From Streptomyces canus (GTDB lineage Bacteria; Actinomycetota; Actinomycetes; Streptomycetales; Streptomycetaceae), in NCBI RefSeq assembly GCF_041435015.1, contig NZ_CP107989.1, positions 6,696,001-6,760,000 on the forward strand: 64,000 nt of DNA, written 5' to 3'. Position numbers and translations under genes: made by a program. Below, one piece after another: positions 53,232 to 62,392 of this stretch (position 1 is the stretch's first letter; each line of letters begins with the position of its first letter). The notes below the pieces were generated by a model. It was not told the DNA's origin. It did no database searches and saw only the letters and a list, made by a program, of their open reading frames with translations.

Positions 53232-55307
53232 ATGGGGGCCGTAAAGATGAGCGCACGGCGACGACGTGCTGTGCCCTGGCTGGTGCTGGGGTTGTGGATC
53301 GTCGTGCTGGCAGCCGTGTCGCCGTTCGCGTCGAAGCTCGCGGACGTGCAGCGGGACCGGGCCGTGGACTATCTGCCGGCGAGCGCGGACTCGACGCAGG
53401 TCGCGAAGATCCAGGACCGGCTGCCCGGAGGCGAGGCCACGCAGATGGTCGTCGTCTACCACCGGGACGGCGGGCTGACGGCGGCCGACAGGGCGACCGC
53501 CGCCGAGCAGATCGGGCGGATCGCGGACGCGCACACGCTCACCGCCGAGCCGCGGGGCATTCCGTCCAAGGACGGGACCACCGTGATGTATCCCGTCGCC
53601 AGCACCGAGCCGGGCACGGACGAGAAGGCCCGCGACCGCCTCGTCAACGACGTGCGGGACGTCGCGAAGGGCGAGGACGGGCTCGGCGTCGAGGTCGGCG
53701 GGGAAGGGGCCCTCGCCACCGATGCCGGCGAGGTCTACGACTCGCTCGGCGGGCCGCTGCTCTACACCACCGCCGCGGTGGTGGCCCTGCTGCTGATCGT
53801 CATCTACCGCAGTCCACTGCTGTGGCTGGTGCCGCTCGGGGTCGCGGGCATGTCCGAGTTCCTGGCGCGGGCCGTCGCCTACGGGCTCAACCAGGGGTTC
53901 GGAACCTCCGTCACCGGTCAGAGCTCCGGCATCATGACGATCCTCGTGTTCGGCGCCGGGACCGACTACGCGCTGCTGCTCGTCTCCCGGTACCGGGAGG
54001 AGCTACGGCGGACCGAGCGGCCGTACGACGCCATGGCGGCCGCGCTGAAGGGCTGCGGGCCCGCCGTGCTCGCCTCGTCCGGGACCGTGGCCGCGGGCCT
54101 GCTGTGCCTGCTCGCCGCCGACCTCAACAGCAGCCGCGGCATGGGCCCGTTGGGGACGGTCGGGGTGCTGGTCGCGCTCGCCGCGATGATGACGCTGCTG
54201 CCCGCGGTCCTCGTGCTGCTCGGCCGCCGGGTGTTCTGGCCGCTGGTGCCGCGCTACGGCAGCACCCCCAAGGCCCGCCGGTCGCTGTTCGCCGCGATGG
54301 GCAGCTCGGCCGGGCGGCGGCCGCTCACCGTGCTGGCCGGCGGGGCCGTGCTGCTCGGGGCGCTCGCACTGGGCGTGCTGAACCTGCCCGGCAGCATCAA
54401 GCAGGAGGACTCCTTCACCAGCAAGCCCGACGCCGTCGCCGCCATGGGGACGCTCGCCGAGGCCTATCCGGAGCGGGGCACGCAGCCCATCGGCGTCATC
54501 ACCCCGGCCGACCGCGCCGACGCGACCCTCGCCGCGATCCGTGGCACCCAGGGCGTCGACAGCGCCCAGAAGGGCCGTAGCGGAGACGGCTGGACCGAGA
54601 TCTCCGTCACCGCCCAGAACGCTCCCCAGTCCGCCGGGGAGACCGCGACCATCAAGGCACTGCGGGACCGACTCGACGGCTCCTACGTCGGCGGGCCCAG
54701 CGCCCAGCAGCTCGACCTGGAGGACACCAACGCGCGGGACCGGACGATCGTCGTGCCGATCGTCCTCGTCTCCGTGCTGCTCATCCTGATCGCCCTGCTG
54801 CGGTCCCTCGTCGCGCCGCTGATCCTCGTGGCCGCCGTGGTCGCCGTGTGGGGCGCCGCCCTCGGCATCGGCGGACTGGTCTTCGGGCCGGTGTTCGGGT
54901 TCGAGGGCACCGATCCGGGGCTCGGGCTGCTGTCCTTCGTGTTCCTGGTCGCCCTCGGCGTCGACTACGGCATCTTCCTGATGCACCGCATGCGCGAGGA
55001 GTCCCTGGCCGGCGCCGAACCGGTCACCGCCGCCCTCACCGCGCTGCGCACGACCGGCGGGGTCATCGCCTCGGCGGGCCTGGTCCTCGCGGCCACCTTC
55101 GCGGTGCTGACCAACATGCCACTGGTCCAACTCGTCGAACTGGGCTTCGTGATCGCGGTGGGCGTGCTCCTCGACACCTTCCTCGTGCGGACCTATCTCG
55201 TCACCAGCGCGGCCGTCGCGCTGCGCCGGAAGGTGTGGTGGCCGGGCCCGCTGTCCCGGGCGCCCGAGCCGCCGGTCCAGGCCGAGCGTCAGCCGGAACC
55301 CGTGTGA
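53232..55307 (+). CDS. MMPL-family RND transporter
   Basis: A 691-aa membrane protein with two repeats of one plus five TM segments and large extracellular loops, as in MmpL/SecDF-like exporters. Proton-relay signatures GAGTDYALLLVSRYREEL (first half) and ALGVDYGIFLMHRMREE (second half) hold the conserved Asp-Tyr pairs. It exports lipids or drugs in this family; substrate unknown. ATG 53232 has GGAGGGAGG upstream. It is followed by a NarL-type kinase/regulator pair that probably controls it. Confidence 0.92.
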   Translation: MGAVKMSARRRRAVPWLVLGLWIVVLAAVSPFASKLADVQRDRAVDYLPASADSTQVAKIQDRLPGGEATQMVVVYHRDGGLTAADRATAAEQIGRIADAHTLTAEPRGIPSKDGTTVMYPVASTEPGTDEKARDRLVNDVRDVAKGEDGLGVEVGGEGALATDAGEVYDSLGGPLLYTTAAVVALLLIVIYRSPLLWLVPLGVAGMSEFLARAVAYGLNQGFGTSVTGQSSGIMTILVFGAGTDYALLLVSRYREELRRTERPYDAMAAALKGCGPAVLASSGTVAAGLLCLLAADLNSSRGMGPLGTVGVLVALAAMMTLLPAVLVLLGRRVFWPLVPRYGSTPKARRSLFAAMGSSAGRRPLTVLAGGAVLLGALALGVLNLPGSIKQEDSFTSKPDAVAAMGTLAEAYPERGTQPIGVITPADRADATLAAIRGTQGVDSAQKGRSGDGWTEISVTAQNAPQSAGETATIKALRDRLDGSYVGGPSAQQLDLEDTNARDRTIVVPIVLVSVLLILIALLRSLVAPLILVAAVVAVWGAALGIGGLVFGPVFGFEGTDPGLGLLSFVFLVALGVDYGIFLMHRMREESLAGAEPVTAALTALRTTGGVIASAGLVLAATFAVLTNMPLVQLVELGFVIAVGVLLDTFLVRTYLVTSAAVALRRKVWWPGPLSRAPEPPVQAERQPEPV

Positions 55308-55321
55308 CGAGGTCACTCCTG

Positions 55322-55348
55322 GGCGCCCTTCTCTCCCGGAAGGGCGCC
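55322..55348 (+). terminator. Hairpin after the MMPL gene
   Basis: GGCGCCCTT (55322-55330) pairs with AAGGGCGCC (55340-55348), 15 bp after the MMPL stop and before the kinase RBS. It may reduce read-through into the two-component genes. Confidence 0.65.
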
Positions 55349-55369
55349 TTCCTCCCCGAGGATGACACC

Positions 55370-56587
55370 GTGCACGAGACCACGAGGCCCCGCCCGGGGG
55401 ACCGGATCATGGCGGCGGTCAACCGCGACCCGCGGACCGCCCCGCACGGCACCCGCAACGACGCGCTGCTCGCCGTCGTGCTGGCGGTGGCGGCCGTGTG
55501 CGCCGCGCTGTTCACCGACGAGGCCCGCCGCCCGGACGCCCTCGGGTGGACTCTGCTGCTGGCCGTCCATGTGCCGATCGTGTGGCGGCGGCGCCGCCCG
55601 ATGCTCGTGCTGGCCGCGCTGGTGGCGCTGATCGTTCCGTACCACGCCCTCGAGTACAACCACCTCGCCCCCACCCCGGTCGCCTACGTCGCCCTCTACA
55701 CGGTCGCCGTCACCGGCCGCCCCCTGCGGACGGTCCTGACGGGCGCCACCGTCCTCGGTGTCTCCACGAGCGTCATGCTCACCGTCAGCACCCATCAGGC
55801 CGTCGAACTGCTGCGGACCTCCGGCTGGATCATCGCGGTCCTCTTCTGCGGCATCGACGTCCGCTACTACCGCCAGTACGTCGCCTCCATCGTCGAGCGC
55901 GCCGTCCGCGCCGAACGCACCCGCGAGGAGGAGGCCCGCCGCCGGGTCGCCGAGGAACGTCTGCGCATCGCCCGGGACCTGCACGACCTGCTCGCCCACA
56001 GCATCACCCTGATCGGCGTCCAGACCTCCGTCGCCGCGCACGTCCTGGCGGCCGACCCCGAACGCCTCGACCGGGAGGCGGTCGCCCAGTCCCTCGACGA
56101 CATCGCCGAGACCTGCCGGACCGCCCGCGGCGAACTCCGTACCACCCTGGAGGTACTGCGCGAACACGGCCTGTCCGACACCCGCGGCCCGCTGCCCGGC
56201 CTCGACGGCCTGCCCGACCTCGTCGCGGCGGCCCGGCTCTCGGGCGCCCGCGTCGAACAGGACCTGCGCATCCGCACCGATCCGCCGCCCGCCGTCGGCG
56301 CCGCCGCCTACCGGATCGTCCAGGAGGCGCTCACCAACGCGGTCCGGCACGCGGGACCCGAACCCGCCGTACGCCTGAGGCTGTACGACGAACCGGGCGC
56401 CCTGCGGGTGTCGGTGACCGACGACGGCACCGGGCCCACCCCCGGCGGTATCCCCGGCTTCGGGCTCGTCGGCATGCGGGAGCGGGCCCGCAGCGTCGGT
56501 GGCACACTCGACGCCGGACCACGCCGGGAGGGCGGCTTCGAGGTGACGGCGGCGCTGCCGCTCACCATGGGGGAGGGAACCGTATGA
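55370..56587 (+). CDS. Two-component sensor histidine kinase, NarL/DesK class
   Basis: A 405-aa HisKA_3 kinase. Residues about 25-170 form four to six TM helices without a large external loop. The dimerisation helix carries phospho-acceptor His in RIARDLHDLLAHSI. HATPase has VQEALTNAVRHAG and GLVGMRERA. It probably senses membrane state. GTG 55370 has GAGG 8 nt upstream. It overlaps its response regulator by 4 nt. Confidence 0.92.
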   Translation: MHETTRPRPGDRIMAAVNRDPRTAPHGTRNDALLAVVLAVAAVCAALFTDEARRPDALGWTLLLAVHVPIVWRRRRPMLVLAALVALIVPYHALEYNHLAPTPVAYVALYTVAVTGRPLRTVLTGATVLGVSTSVMLTVSTHQAVELLRTSGWIIAVLFCGIDVRYYRQYVASIVERAVRAERTREEEARRRVAEERLRIARDLHDLLAHSITLIGVQTSVAAHVLAADPERLDREAVAQSLDDIAETCRTARGELRTTLEVLREHGLSDTRGPLPGLDGLPDLVAAARLSGARVEQDLRIRTDPPPAVGAAAYRIVQEALTNAVRHAGPEPAVRLRLYDEPGALRVSVTDDGTGPTPGGIPGFGLVGMRERARSVGGTLDAGPRREGGFEVTAALPLTMGEGTV

Positions 56588-57249
56588 CCATCCGCGTGCT
56601 GCTCGCCGACGACCAGACCCTGGTGCGGGCCGCGTTCGCCATGCTCGTCGAGTCGGCGCGGGACATGGAGGTCGTCGGGGAGGCGGGCAGCGGACGGGAG
56701 GCCGTGGGGGCGGCCCGCGAAGTGCGGCCCGACCTGGTGGTGATGGACATCCGCATGCCCGACCTGGACGGCATCGAGGCGACCCGGCTCATCGCGGCCG
56801 ACGAGGAGCTCGCCGGGGTGCGGGTGCTGGTCCTGACGACCTACGACACCGACGAGAACATCGTCGAGGCGCTGCGCGCGGGGGCCTCCGGGTTCCTGGT
56901 GAAGGACACCCGGCCGGCCGAACTCCTCGACGCCATCCGCACGGTGGCGGCCGGCGAGGCCCTGCTGTCGCCGGGGCCGACGGCCCGGCTGATCGAGCGG
57001 TTCCTGCGCAGCCCGTCGGTGCCGGTGCCGGGCGGTGGGCCCGAGTGCCTCTCCGACCGGGAGCGTGAGGTGCTGGCGCTGGTCGCGCGCGGCCTGAACA
57101 ACACCGAGATCGCCGAGGCCCTGGGCCTCAGTCCGCTCACCGCCAAGACCCACGTCAGCCGGATCATGGGGAAGCTGGGGGCGCGGGACCGGGCACAACT
57201 GGTCATCGTGGCGTACGAGTCGGGGATGGTGACTCCGGGGACCCTGTGA
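56584..57249 (+). CDS. NarL/FixJ-type response regulator
   Basis: A 221-aa regulator: receiver (1-120) with D9/D10, phospho-acceptor D55 in VVMDIRMPDLDG and Lys in LVKDTRP; LuxR-type HTH (about 155-215) with LSDREREVLALVARGLNNTEIAEAL split across two helices. Cognate partner of the upstream kinase by overlap. Likely targets are its own operon and the MMPL gene. Confidence 0.94.
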   Translation: MTIRVLLADDQTLVRAAFAMLVESARDMEVVGEAGSGREAVGAAREVRPDLVVMDIRMPDLDGIEATRLIAADEELAGVRVLVLTTYDTDENIVEALRAGASGFLVKDTRPAELLDAIRTVAAGEALLSPGPTARLIERFLRSPSVPVPGGGPECLSDREREVLALVARGLNNTEIAEALGLSPLTAKTHVSRIMGKLGARDRAQLVIVAYESGMVTPGTL

Positions 57250-57273
57250 CGGACGGGTCGTCCCGGCATTCCG

Positions 57274-58224
57274 TCAAGCAGGTCCGTCCTGGAGCAGCCC
57301 GGCCCCGGCCAGGAACCGGCCCACCCGCTCCACCTCCGCCTCCGACAACGGCACCTGCGGCTCCGCCGTCGCCGGGCAGTCGATCACGCCCCGCAGATAC
57401 AGGGCCGCCTTGAAGGCGCCGAGCGCCGACGACGATCCGCCCATGCGGGCCCGGTCGCCCACGCCCACCATGCCGAACAGGGCACACAGCCGCTCCTGTT
57501 CGGCGCGGGCCGCCTCCAGGTCACCGGCGCGGAACAGGCGGTCGAGCCGGACGTACCCCTCGGGGTCGACGTTGGCGAGACCGGGCACCGCCCCGTCCGC
57601 GCCGACGGCGAGGGCCGCGTCGACGATGAGTTCGGAGCCGGTCAGGACACTGAACTCGATGATGCCCGGGTGGGCGCGGGCGCCGGAGACGACCGTGCGG
57701 AAGCCGGCGAGGTCTCCGCTGGAGTCCTTGAGGCCGGCCAGGACGCCCTCGGCGGCCAGGTCCAGGACCACGTCCGCGGGGAGCTTGGTGTGGACACCGC
57801 TCGGCAGGTCGTACGCGATGACCGGCACCGGGCTGCCGGCCGCGACCAGCCGGTAGTGGCGGGCGATCTCCACCGGGTGGGTACTGGCGTAGAACGGGGC
57901 GGTGACGACCACCGCGTCGGCGCCCGCCGCCGTCACCGCCCGCACATGGTCCAGGACCCGTGCCGTCGTCATGTCGATCACCCCGGCCAGCACGGGCAGC
58001 CGGCCCCCGACGTGCCCGGCCACCGTCTCCACCACCAGCCTGCGCTGAGCGTCCGTCAGGAAGGCCGCCTCGGACGACGTACCGAGCACGAACAGCCCGT
58101 GCACTCCACCCGCGACCAGATGATCGACGAGCCTGAGCAGCGACGGGACGTCCACCTCGCGGTCCGGCGTCAGCGGCGTGCAGACGGGCGGGACGACTCC
58201 GGTCAGCGGGGTGGGAAGGGTCAT
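57274..58224 (-). CDS. DapA-family aldolase/lyase
   Basis: A 316-aa TIM-barrel of the dihydrodipicolinate synthase/N-acetylneuraminate lyase superfamily. It shows VPPVCTPLTPDREVD, LGTSSEAAFLT, the Tyr in VIAYDLPSGVH and Schiff-base Lys in VLAGLKDSSGD. The housekeeping DapA has GTTGE where this has GTSSE, so another aldolase role is more likely. ATG 58224 has GAGGAGC upstream. It stands alone, convergent with the response regulator gene. Confidence 0.88.
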   Translation of the reverse strand: MTLPTPLTGVVPPVCTPLTPDREVDVPSLLRLVDHLVAGGVHGLFVLGTSSEAAFLTDAQRRLVVETVAGHVGGRLPVLAGVIDMTTARVLDHVRAVTAAGADAVVVTAPFYASTHPVEIARHYRLVAAGSPVPVIAYDLPSGVHTKLPADVVLDLAAEGVLAGLKDSSGDLAGFRTVVSGARAHPGIIEFSVLTGSELIVDAALAVGADGAVPGLANVDPEGYVRLDRLFRAGDLEAARAEQERLCALFGMVGVGDRARMGGSSSALGAFKAALYLRGVIDCPATAEPQVPLSEAEVERVGRFLAGAGLLQDGPA

Positions 58225-58320
58225 CGGGGCTCCTCGGGATCGGCCGTCCACCGATCTTCCCTCAAAGGGTGAGGGGGGCGCCGACCCCTGTACGGCGCCC
58301 CCCTGTCCCGAGCGGTCCTG

Positions 58321-59232
58321 CTACTGCACCTGCTGGTACGACGTGTCCTCGTCGGAGTCGTAGATCAGCTTGCCGCCCTGGTCGTAGCCCTTGATGTGCG
58401 GGTTCCTGGTGACCTGTTCGGTCAGGGTGCCGGAGGCGACGAACCAGCCGTGGTCGAGGACCGCCTCGCTGCTGGCGCCGCCGTAGGAGACGGTCACCTT
58501 GGCCACCGTCGGTTCGACCGTGCCGATGAAGCCCCAGCCGAACGGCAGCTTCCAGTTGCCCTTGTCCATGAAGGACTGCTGGTAGAGCTTGCCGCCGTTG
58601 ATGTCGGCCAGCACGGGCGGCGAGTCCGGCTGCCGGTCGCTGCCGACGCTGGTGTTGAGCCCCGAGGTCTCGCCGTCCTTGATGTTGCAGATCAGCCGGG
58701 TCTGCTTCGGCTTCTCCTTCACGGCGACCACGAACATGCCGTCACCGGGCGAGTTGGAGTCACCGGTGCTGTTCAGCGCCAGGATGATCCGGTACTCCTC
58801 GGGCTTGCCCAGGTCCGAGGAGTCCATGCCGCCGTGAGCCACGCTGTCCCGGTCGTAGGCGAGGCACTTGTCGAGCCCCACCGCCGCCTGCTTCAGCGTG
58901 ATCCCGTCCCGGAGCTGCCCCGCCGTGGCCGGTCCCGCGGGCCCGCTGGGCGTGGGGGAGGGGATCGGTGTCGGTGTGGCGCTCGCCGAGGCCGTGGGTG
59001 TCGTCGCCGTGTCGGCCGTGCCCGTCCCGCCGCCGCCCACCGCGAACGCCCCCACCGGCACCGCGGCCAGCGTCACCAGAACCGCCCCGGCCACCGCCAC
59101 CCGGCGGCGCCGCTCCACCACGCCCTGGCGGCGGATCTGCGGATACGGCACCGGCGACGGACGGATCGTGTATGCGTCCTCGGCGAGCAGCTCCCGCAGT
59201 TGCTCCTCGAAGTCCCGCTCCTCTTCGCTCAT
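58321..59232 (-). CDS. Membrane anti-sigma-factor-like protein, partner of the SigE-type sigma
   Basis: A 303-aa protein. A short cytoplasmic N-terminus (EEERDFEEQLRELLAEDA) precedes one TM helix (about 44-64). A Thr/Pro/Ser-rich linker (about 75-98) and an extracytoplasmic beta-rich domain with two Cys follow. The layout fits membrane regulators of SigE-family sigma factors in Streptomyces, although no zinc HxxxCxxC anti-sigma motif is present. Its ATG overlaps the sigma stop (ATGA), so the genes are coupled. Confidence 0.8.
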   Translation of the reverse strand: MSEEERDFEEQLRELLAEDAYTIRPSPVPYPQIRRQGVVERRRRVAVAGAVLVTLAAVPVGAFAVGGGGTGTADTATTPTASASATPTPIPSPTPSGPAGPATAGQLRDGITLKQAAVGLDKCLAYDRDSVAHGGMDSSDLGKPEEYRIILALNSTGDSNSPGDGMFVVAVKEKPKQTRLICNIKDGETSGLNTSVGSDRQPDSPPVLADINGGKLYQQSFMDKGNWKLPFGWGFIGTVEPTVAKVTVSYGGASSEAVLDHGWFVASGTLTEQVTRNPHIKGYDQGGKLIYDSDEDTSYQQVQ

Positions 59233-59756
59233 TTCGTGCCTCCCTGCGGGGCGCGGTCCATGACCTGCGCGAGCCCCGGATACGTACGCAACTTCGCCAG
59301 CCCCTTGGACGCCTGGCTCTTGACCGTGCCCGGGGAGCAGCCGAGCACCTCGGCGACCTCCGCCTCCGACAGGTCCTCCCAGTACCGCATCACGACCACG
59401 GCCCGCTGCCTGGGCGGCAGCCCGGCCAACGCGCCCAACAGCACCCCGCGCTCCTCGACCCGCGCCACGGCCTCGTCCCGCCCCGCCCGCTCCGGCGGAG
59501 CGTCGGTCAGCGACTCCTTCACGCGCCGCTTGCGGAAGCGGTCACTGTTGCAGGTGACGAGCATCCGGCGGACGTACGCCTCCGGGTTGTCGCTGCCCGA
59601 CACGCGCCGCCAGGAGCGGTACGCCTTCGCCAGCGCCGTCTGCGTCAGGTCCTCGGCGTGATGGGCGTCGCCGGTGAGCAGATAGGCGGTTCGCACGAGG
59701 TGCGACCACCTGGCTCTGACGAATTCCTGGAACCGATCCTCTTGTTCGGCCTGCAT
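59229..59756 (-). CDS. SigE-family ECF RNA polymerase sigma factor
   Basis: A 175-aa group 4 sigma factor. Region 2 (about 8-75) has FVRARWSHLVRTAYLLTGDAHHAEDLTQ. Region 4 (about 108-165) has LPPRQRAVVVMRYWEDLSEAEVAEVLGCSPGTVKSQ in two adjacent parts. This is the SigE subgroup common in Streptomyces. ATG 59756 has GGGAGGG 6 nt upstream; the longer reading frame above it is not needed. It is followed by its membrane partner gene and divergent from a small phosphatase gene. Confidence 0.94.
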   Translation of the reverse strand: MQAEQEDRFQEFVRARWSHLVRTAYLLTGDAHHAEDLTQTALAKAYRSWRRVSGSDNPEAYVRRMLVTCNSDRFRKRRVKESLTDAPPERAGRDEAVARVEERGVLLGALAGLPPRQRAVVVMRYWEDLSEAEVAEVLGCSPGTVKSQASKGLAKLRTYPGLAQVMDRAPQGGTK

Positions 59757-59837
59757 CAAGCACCCTCCCTCGCCCACCAGACCACGGTGGGGGCGGATTC
59801 GGTTGCCCGGGAGTCGATGACAGGTTCGAATGGGGTC

Positions 59838-60275
59838 ATGAACGGGTGGGACGAACAGGGCCCGGGTGTCCTCCGGCTGCCGTCCGGGCGCCTGGTACGG
59901 GGCCGGGGCCTGCGGCACGCACTGGACCCGGACACGCCGAGACCGTCGTACGGCGTCTATCTGCTCGGCGGCAGCCCGCCGGAGGTCCCCTGGGCCTCCC
60001 GCTGGCTGCGCTGGCCGGACTTCCGCCTGCCGGCGGACCACGGGGAGGCCCGCGGCGTCCTGATCGACGCCTGGGAACGGTCGGCCGCCGAACGGGTCGA
60101 GATCGCCTGCGGGGGCGGCCGGGGCCGCACCGGAACAGCCCTGGCCTGCCTGGCGGTTCTGGACGGCGTGCCCCCGGAGCGGGCGGTGGCCTACGTCCGG
60201 GAGCACTACGACCGGCGAGCGGTGGAGACGCCGTGGCAGCGCCGGTACGTCAGGCGGTTCCGGCCGGTCAGGTGA
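59838..60275 (+). CDS. Small cysteine phosphatase (dual-specificity/PTP-like)
   Basis: A 145-aa protein with the CX5R active site IACGGGRGRTGTALACLAVL near residue 94. The C-x5-R-T-G pattern and following helix identify a protein-tyrosine/dual-specificity phosphatase fold. Upstream Asp residues (WPDFRLPADHGEA) could be the general acid. ATG 59838 is the best start. The gene is convergent with, and overlaps by 8 bp, the beta-lactamase gene. The substrate is unknown. Confidence 0.8.
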   Translation: MNGWDEQGPGVLRLPSGRLVRGRGLRHALDPDTPRPSYGVYLLGGSPPEVPWASRWLRWPDFRLPADHGEARGVLIDAWERSAAERVEIACGGGRGRTGTALACLAVLDGVPPERAVAYVREHYDRRAVETPWQRRYVRRFRPVR

Positions 60276-61146
60276 GGGTGTCGGCGACCGCCCGCGCCGC
60301 GTCGGCGACCAGCGCGTCGTCCCGTACGGCGTCCTGCGCGGGCATCGTCGACAGCACGGCCAGGATGATGGGGTCGCCGTCGTCGGTCCAGACCACGCCG
60401 ACGTCGTTGGCGGTGCCGTAGGAGCCGCTGCCCGTCTTGTCGGCGATCGTCCACGTCTTCGGCAGTCCCGCGTGGAAGCGGTTCACGCTGGTCGTGTTGT
60501 TCAGCAGCCAGTGGGTGAGCAGCTCCCGGTCCCGGCGGTTCAGCGCGTCGCCGAGGACCAGCCGGCCGTAGGTGCGACCGATGGCGTACGGGTTCGTCGT
60601 GTCCGTGCGCCGCCACGGCTCGGCGGTGTTGAGCTCGGGCTCCCAGCGGTCGAGGCGGGTCACCCCGTCGCCGAGGGAACGGGCGAAGCGGGTGATCGCG
60701 GTGGGGCCACCGAGTTCGCGCAGGAGGAGATTGCCGGCCGCGTTGTCGCTGTAGGTGATGGCCACGTCGGCGAGCTCGGCGATGGTCATGCCCTCCGCCA
60801 GATGCGCCTTCGTCTGGTCGGAGCCCGGCATCACCAGGTCGTCCTCGGTGTAGTGGATGCGGCGGCCGAGCACCTCGCCGTGCCGGTCCAGGTCGCGCAG
60901 GACGGCGGCGGCCGCGAGGGTCTTGAACACGGAGCACATCGGGAAGCGCTCGCCGGCGCGGAAGCCGACGGACCGCTTGGTGGCGAGGTGGTGGGCGAAG
61001 ACGCCGAGCCGGGCGTCGTACCGCTCTTCCAGCGCGCGCAGACGGGCGGTGACGTCGTCGGCGGCATACGCGGTCGTGCCGGTCAGGACGGTGGCCGTGC
61101 CGGCGGCCAGGAGGGCGCGGCGGGACAGTTTTCCGGAGCCTAAGAT
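60268..61146 (-). CDS. bla: Class A beta-lactamase with uncertain (possibly non-canonical) start
   Basis: About 292 aa. All class A motifs are present: SVFK (SxxK nucleophile), YSDNAAGN (SDN), EPELN (Glu166 loop) and DKTGSG (KTG). The N-terminus has a Tat-like signal LSRRALLAAGTATVLTG with cleavage near AYA. The only good RBS, AAGGAG at 61158-61153, is followed after 6 nt by ATC (61146-61144), not ATG/GTG. A CTG at 61125 (LSRRALL) is another option; upstream in-frame starts lack an RBS. It hydrolyses penicillin-type beta-lactams after export. Confidence 0.88.
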   Translation of the reverse strand: MLGSGKLSRRALLAAGTATVLTGTTAYAADDVTARLRALEERYDARLGVFAHHLATKRSVGFRAGERFPMCSVFKTLAAAAVLRDLDRHGEVLGRRIHYTEDDLVMPGSDQTKAHLAEGMTIAELADVAITYSDNAAGNLLLRELGGPTAITRFARSLGDGVTRLDRWEPELNTAEPWRRTDTTNPYAIGRTYGRLVLGDALNRRDRELLTHWLLNNTTSVNRFHAGLPKTWTIADKTGSGSYGTANDVGVVWTDDGDPIILAVLSTMPAQDAVRDDALVADAARAVADTLT

Positions 61147-61285
61147 CTTTCTCTCCTTCGCTCGGGGACAGAGGCCGATCTCTTCCGTTCTCTTCAATGA
61201 TCGACGCCCGCGGTCATCCCTTGGTTGCACCTCCGTAGACCATCGGCGGACGGACAGACCTGTCCGCGGCCGACACAGTGGCGAC

Positions 61286-62392
61286 ATGGAGAAGACGACG
61301 GGGATCAACCGGACACAGTTTCTCGCCGGGGCCGCTGCCGTGGGGGCCGCGGCGCTCCTGCCCTCGGGACGGGCCGACGCGAAGGGACGACGGCACGGAC
61401 TCACACGCCACGGCGTCGTCTACACCGTCGGCGAGGGCGAGACTCCTGCCACCGCCTGGAACGCCGCCCGCATGCGTGCCGACGTCCGCGCCATCCGTGA
61501 CGACCTGCACGCCGACACCCTCGACGTCACCGGTGACGGCGTCGAACGCCTCACCGCCACCGCCGCCGAGGCCGCCGAACGCGGGCTGCACGTCTGGCTC
61601 CAGCCGACCCTCGGGGACGTCCCGCGGCGGGACATCCTCGACCACCTCGCCGAGTGCGGCCGGTTCGCGGAGCGGCTGCGCCGGCAGGGCGCGAGCGTCG
61701 AGCTCAGCGTGGGCTGCGAGTTCTGGCTGTTCGTGCCGGGGATCCTGCCGGGGGACACGGTCCTGGAGCGCGTCGAGAACCGGATGAAGGGCACCTTCGA
61801 CCCGGTGAGGATGCAGCGCGAGCTGGACCGCTTCACCGCGAAGGCGGCCGAGGTGGGCCGCTCGGTCTTCCACGGCCGCCTCAGCTACGCCGCCGCTCAG
61901 GACGACGAGGTCGACTGGAACCTGTTCGACGTGGTCGGCATCGACTACTACTCCTCCTTCCGCCACTCACGGGACTACGTACGGGAGTTGCGCCAGTACG
62001 TGCGCTGGGGCAAGCCGGTCGCCATCACCGAGTTCGGCACCTGCACCTTCGTCGGCGCACCCGAGGCGGGCGGTATGGGCTGGAACATCGTCGACTACGA
62101 CAAGGACCCGCCGGAGATCAAGGGGAACGTCGTTCGCAGCGAGCACACCCAGGCCGTCTACCTCACCGAGCTCCTGGACGTCTTCGAGTCGATGGACCTC
62201 TACGCGGCGATGGCCTTCGAGTTCCTCACCGCCGACGCCCCCCACCGCCCCGACGACCCCCGCCACGACCTCGACATGGCGAGCTACGGCATCGCCAAGG
62301 CGATCAAGGACCGCCCCGACGACCCGTGTTCGGACTGGCACTGGGAGCCCAAAGAGGCCTTTCACGCGTTGGCCGCACGGTTCACGGGGTGA
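61286..62392 (+). CDS. Secreted glycosidase-like protein (clan GH-A-type barrel, unassigned)
   Basis: A 368-aa protein. The N-terminus NRTQFLAGAAAVGAAALLPSG lacks a twin Arg but otherwise looks like an export signal, cleaved near ADA. The rest is an alpha/beta barrel: VWLQPTLGD, VGCEFWLFVPG, VGIDYYSSFRHS and AITEFGTCTF. A Glu after strand 4 and ITEFG at strand 7 fit a clan GH-A glycosidase with two catalytic Glu. I do not recognise the exact family or substrate. It is divergent from the beta-lactamase gene and overlaps the convergent GNAT gene by 11 bp. Confidence 0.7.
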   Translation: MEKTTGINRTQFLAGAAAVGAAALLPSGRADAKGRRHGLTRHGVVYTVGEGETPATAWNAARMRADVRAIRDDLHADTLDVTGDGVERLTATAAEAAERGLHVWLQPTLGDVPRRDILDHLAECGRFAERLRRQGASVELSVGCEFWLFVPGILPGDTVLERVENRMKGTFDPVRMQRELDRFTAKAAEVGRSVFHGRLSYAAAQDDEVDWNLFDVVGIDYYSSFRHSRDYVRELRQYVRWGKPVAITEFGTCTFVGAPEAGGMGWNIVDYDKDPPEIKGNVVRSEHTQAVYLTELLDVFESMDLYAAMAFEFLTADAPHRPDDPRHDLDMASYGIAKAIKDRPDDPCSDWHWEPKEAFHALAARFTG

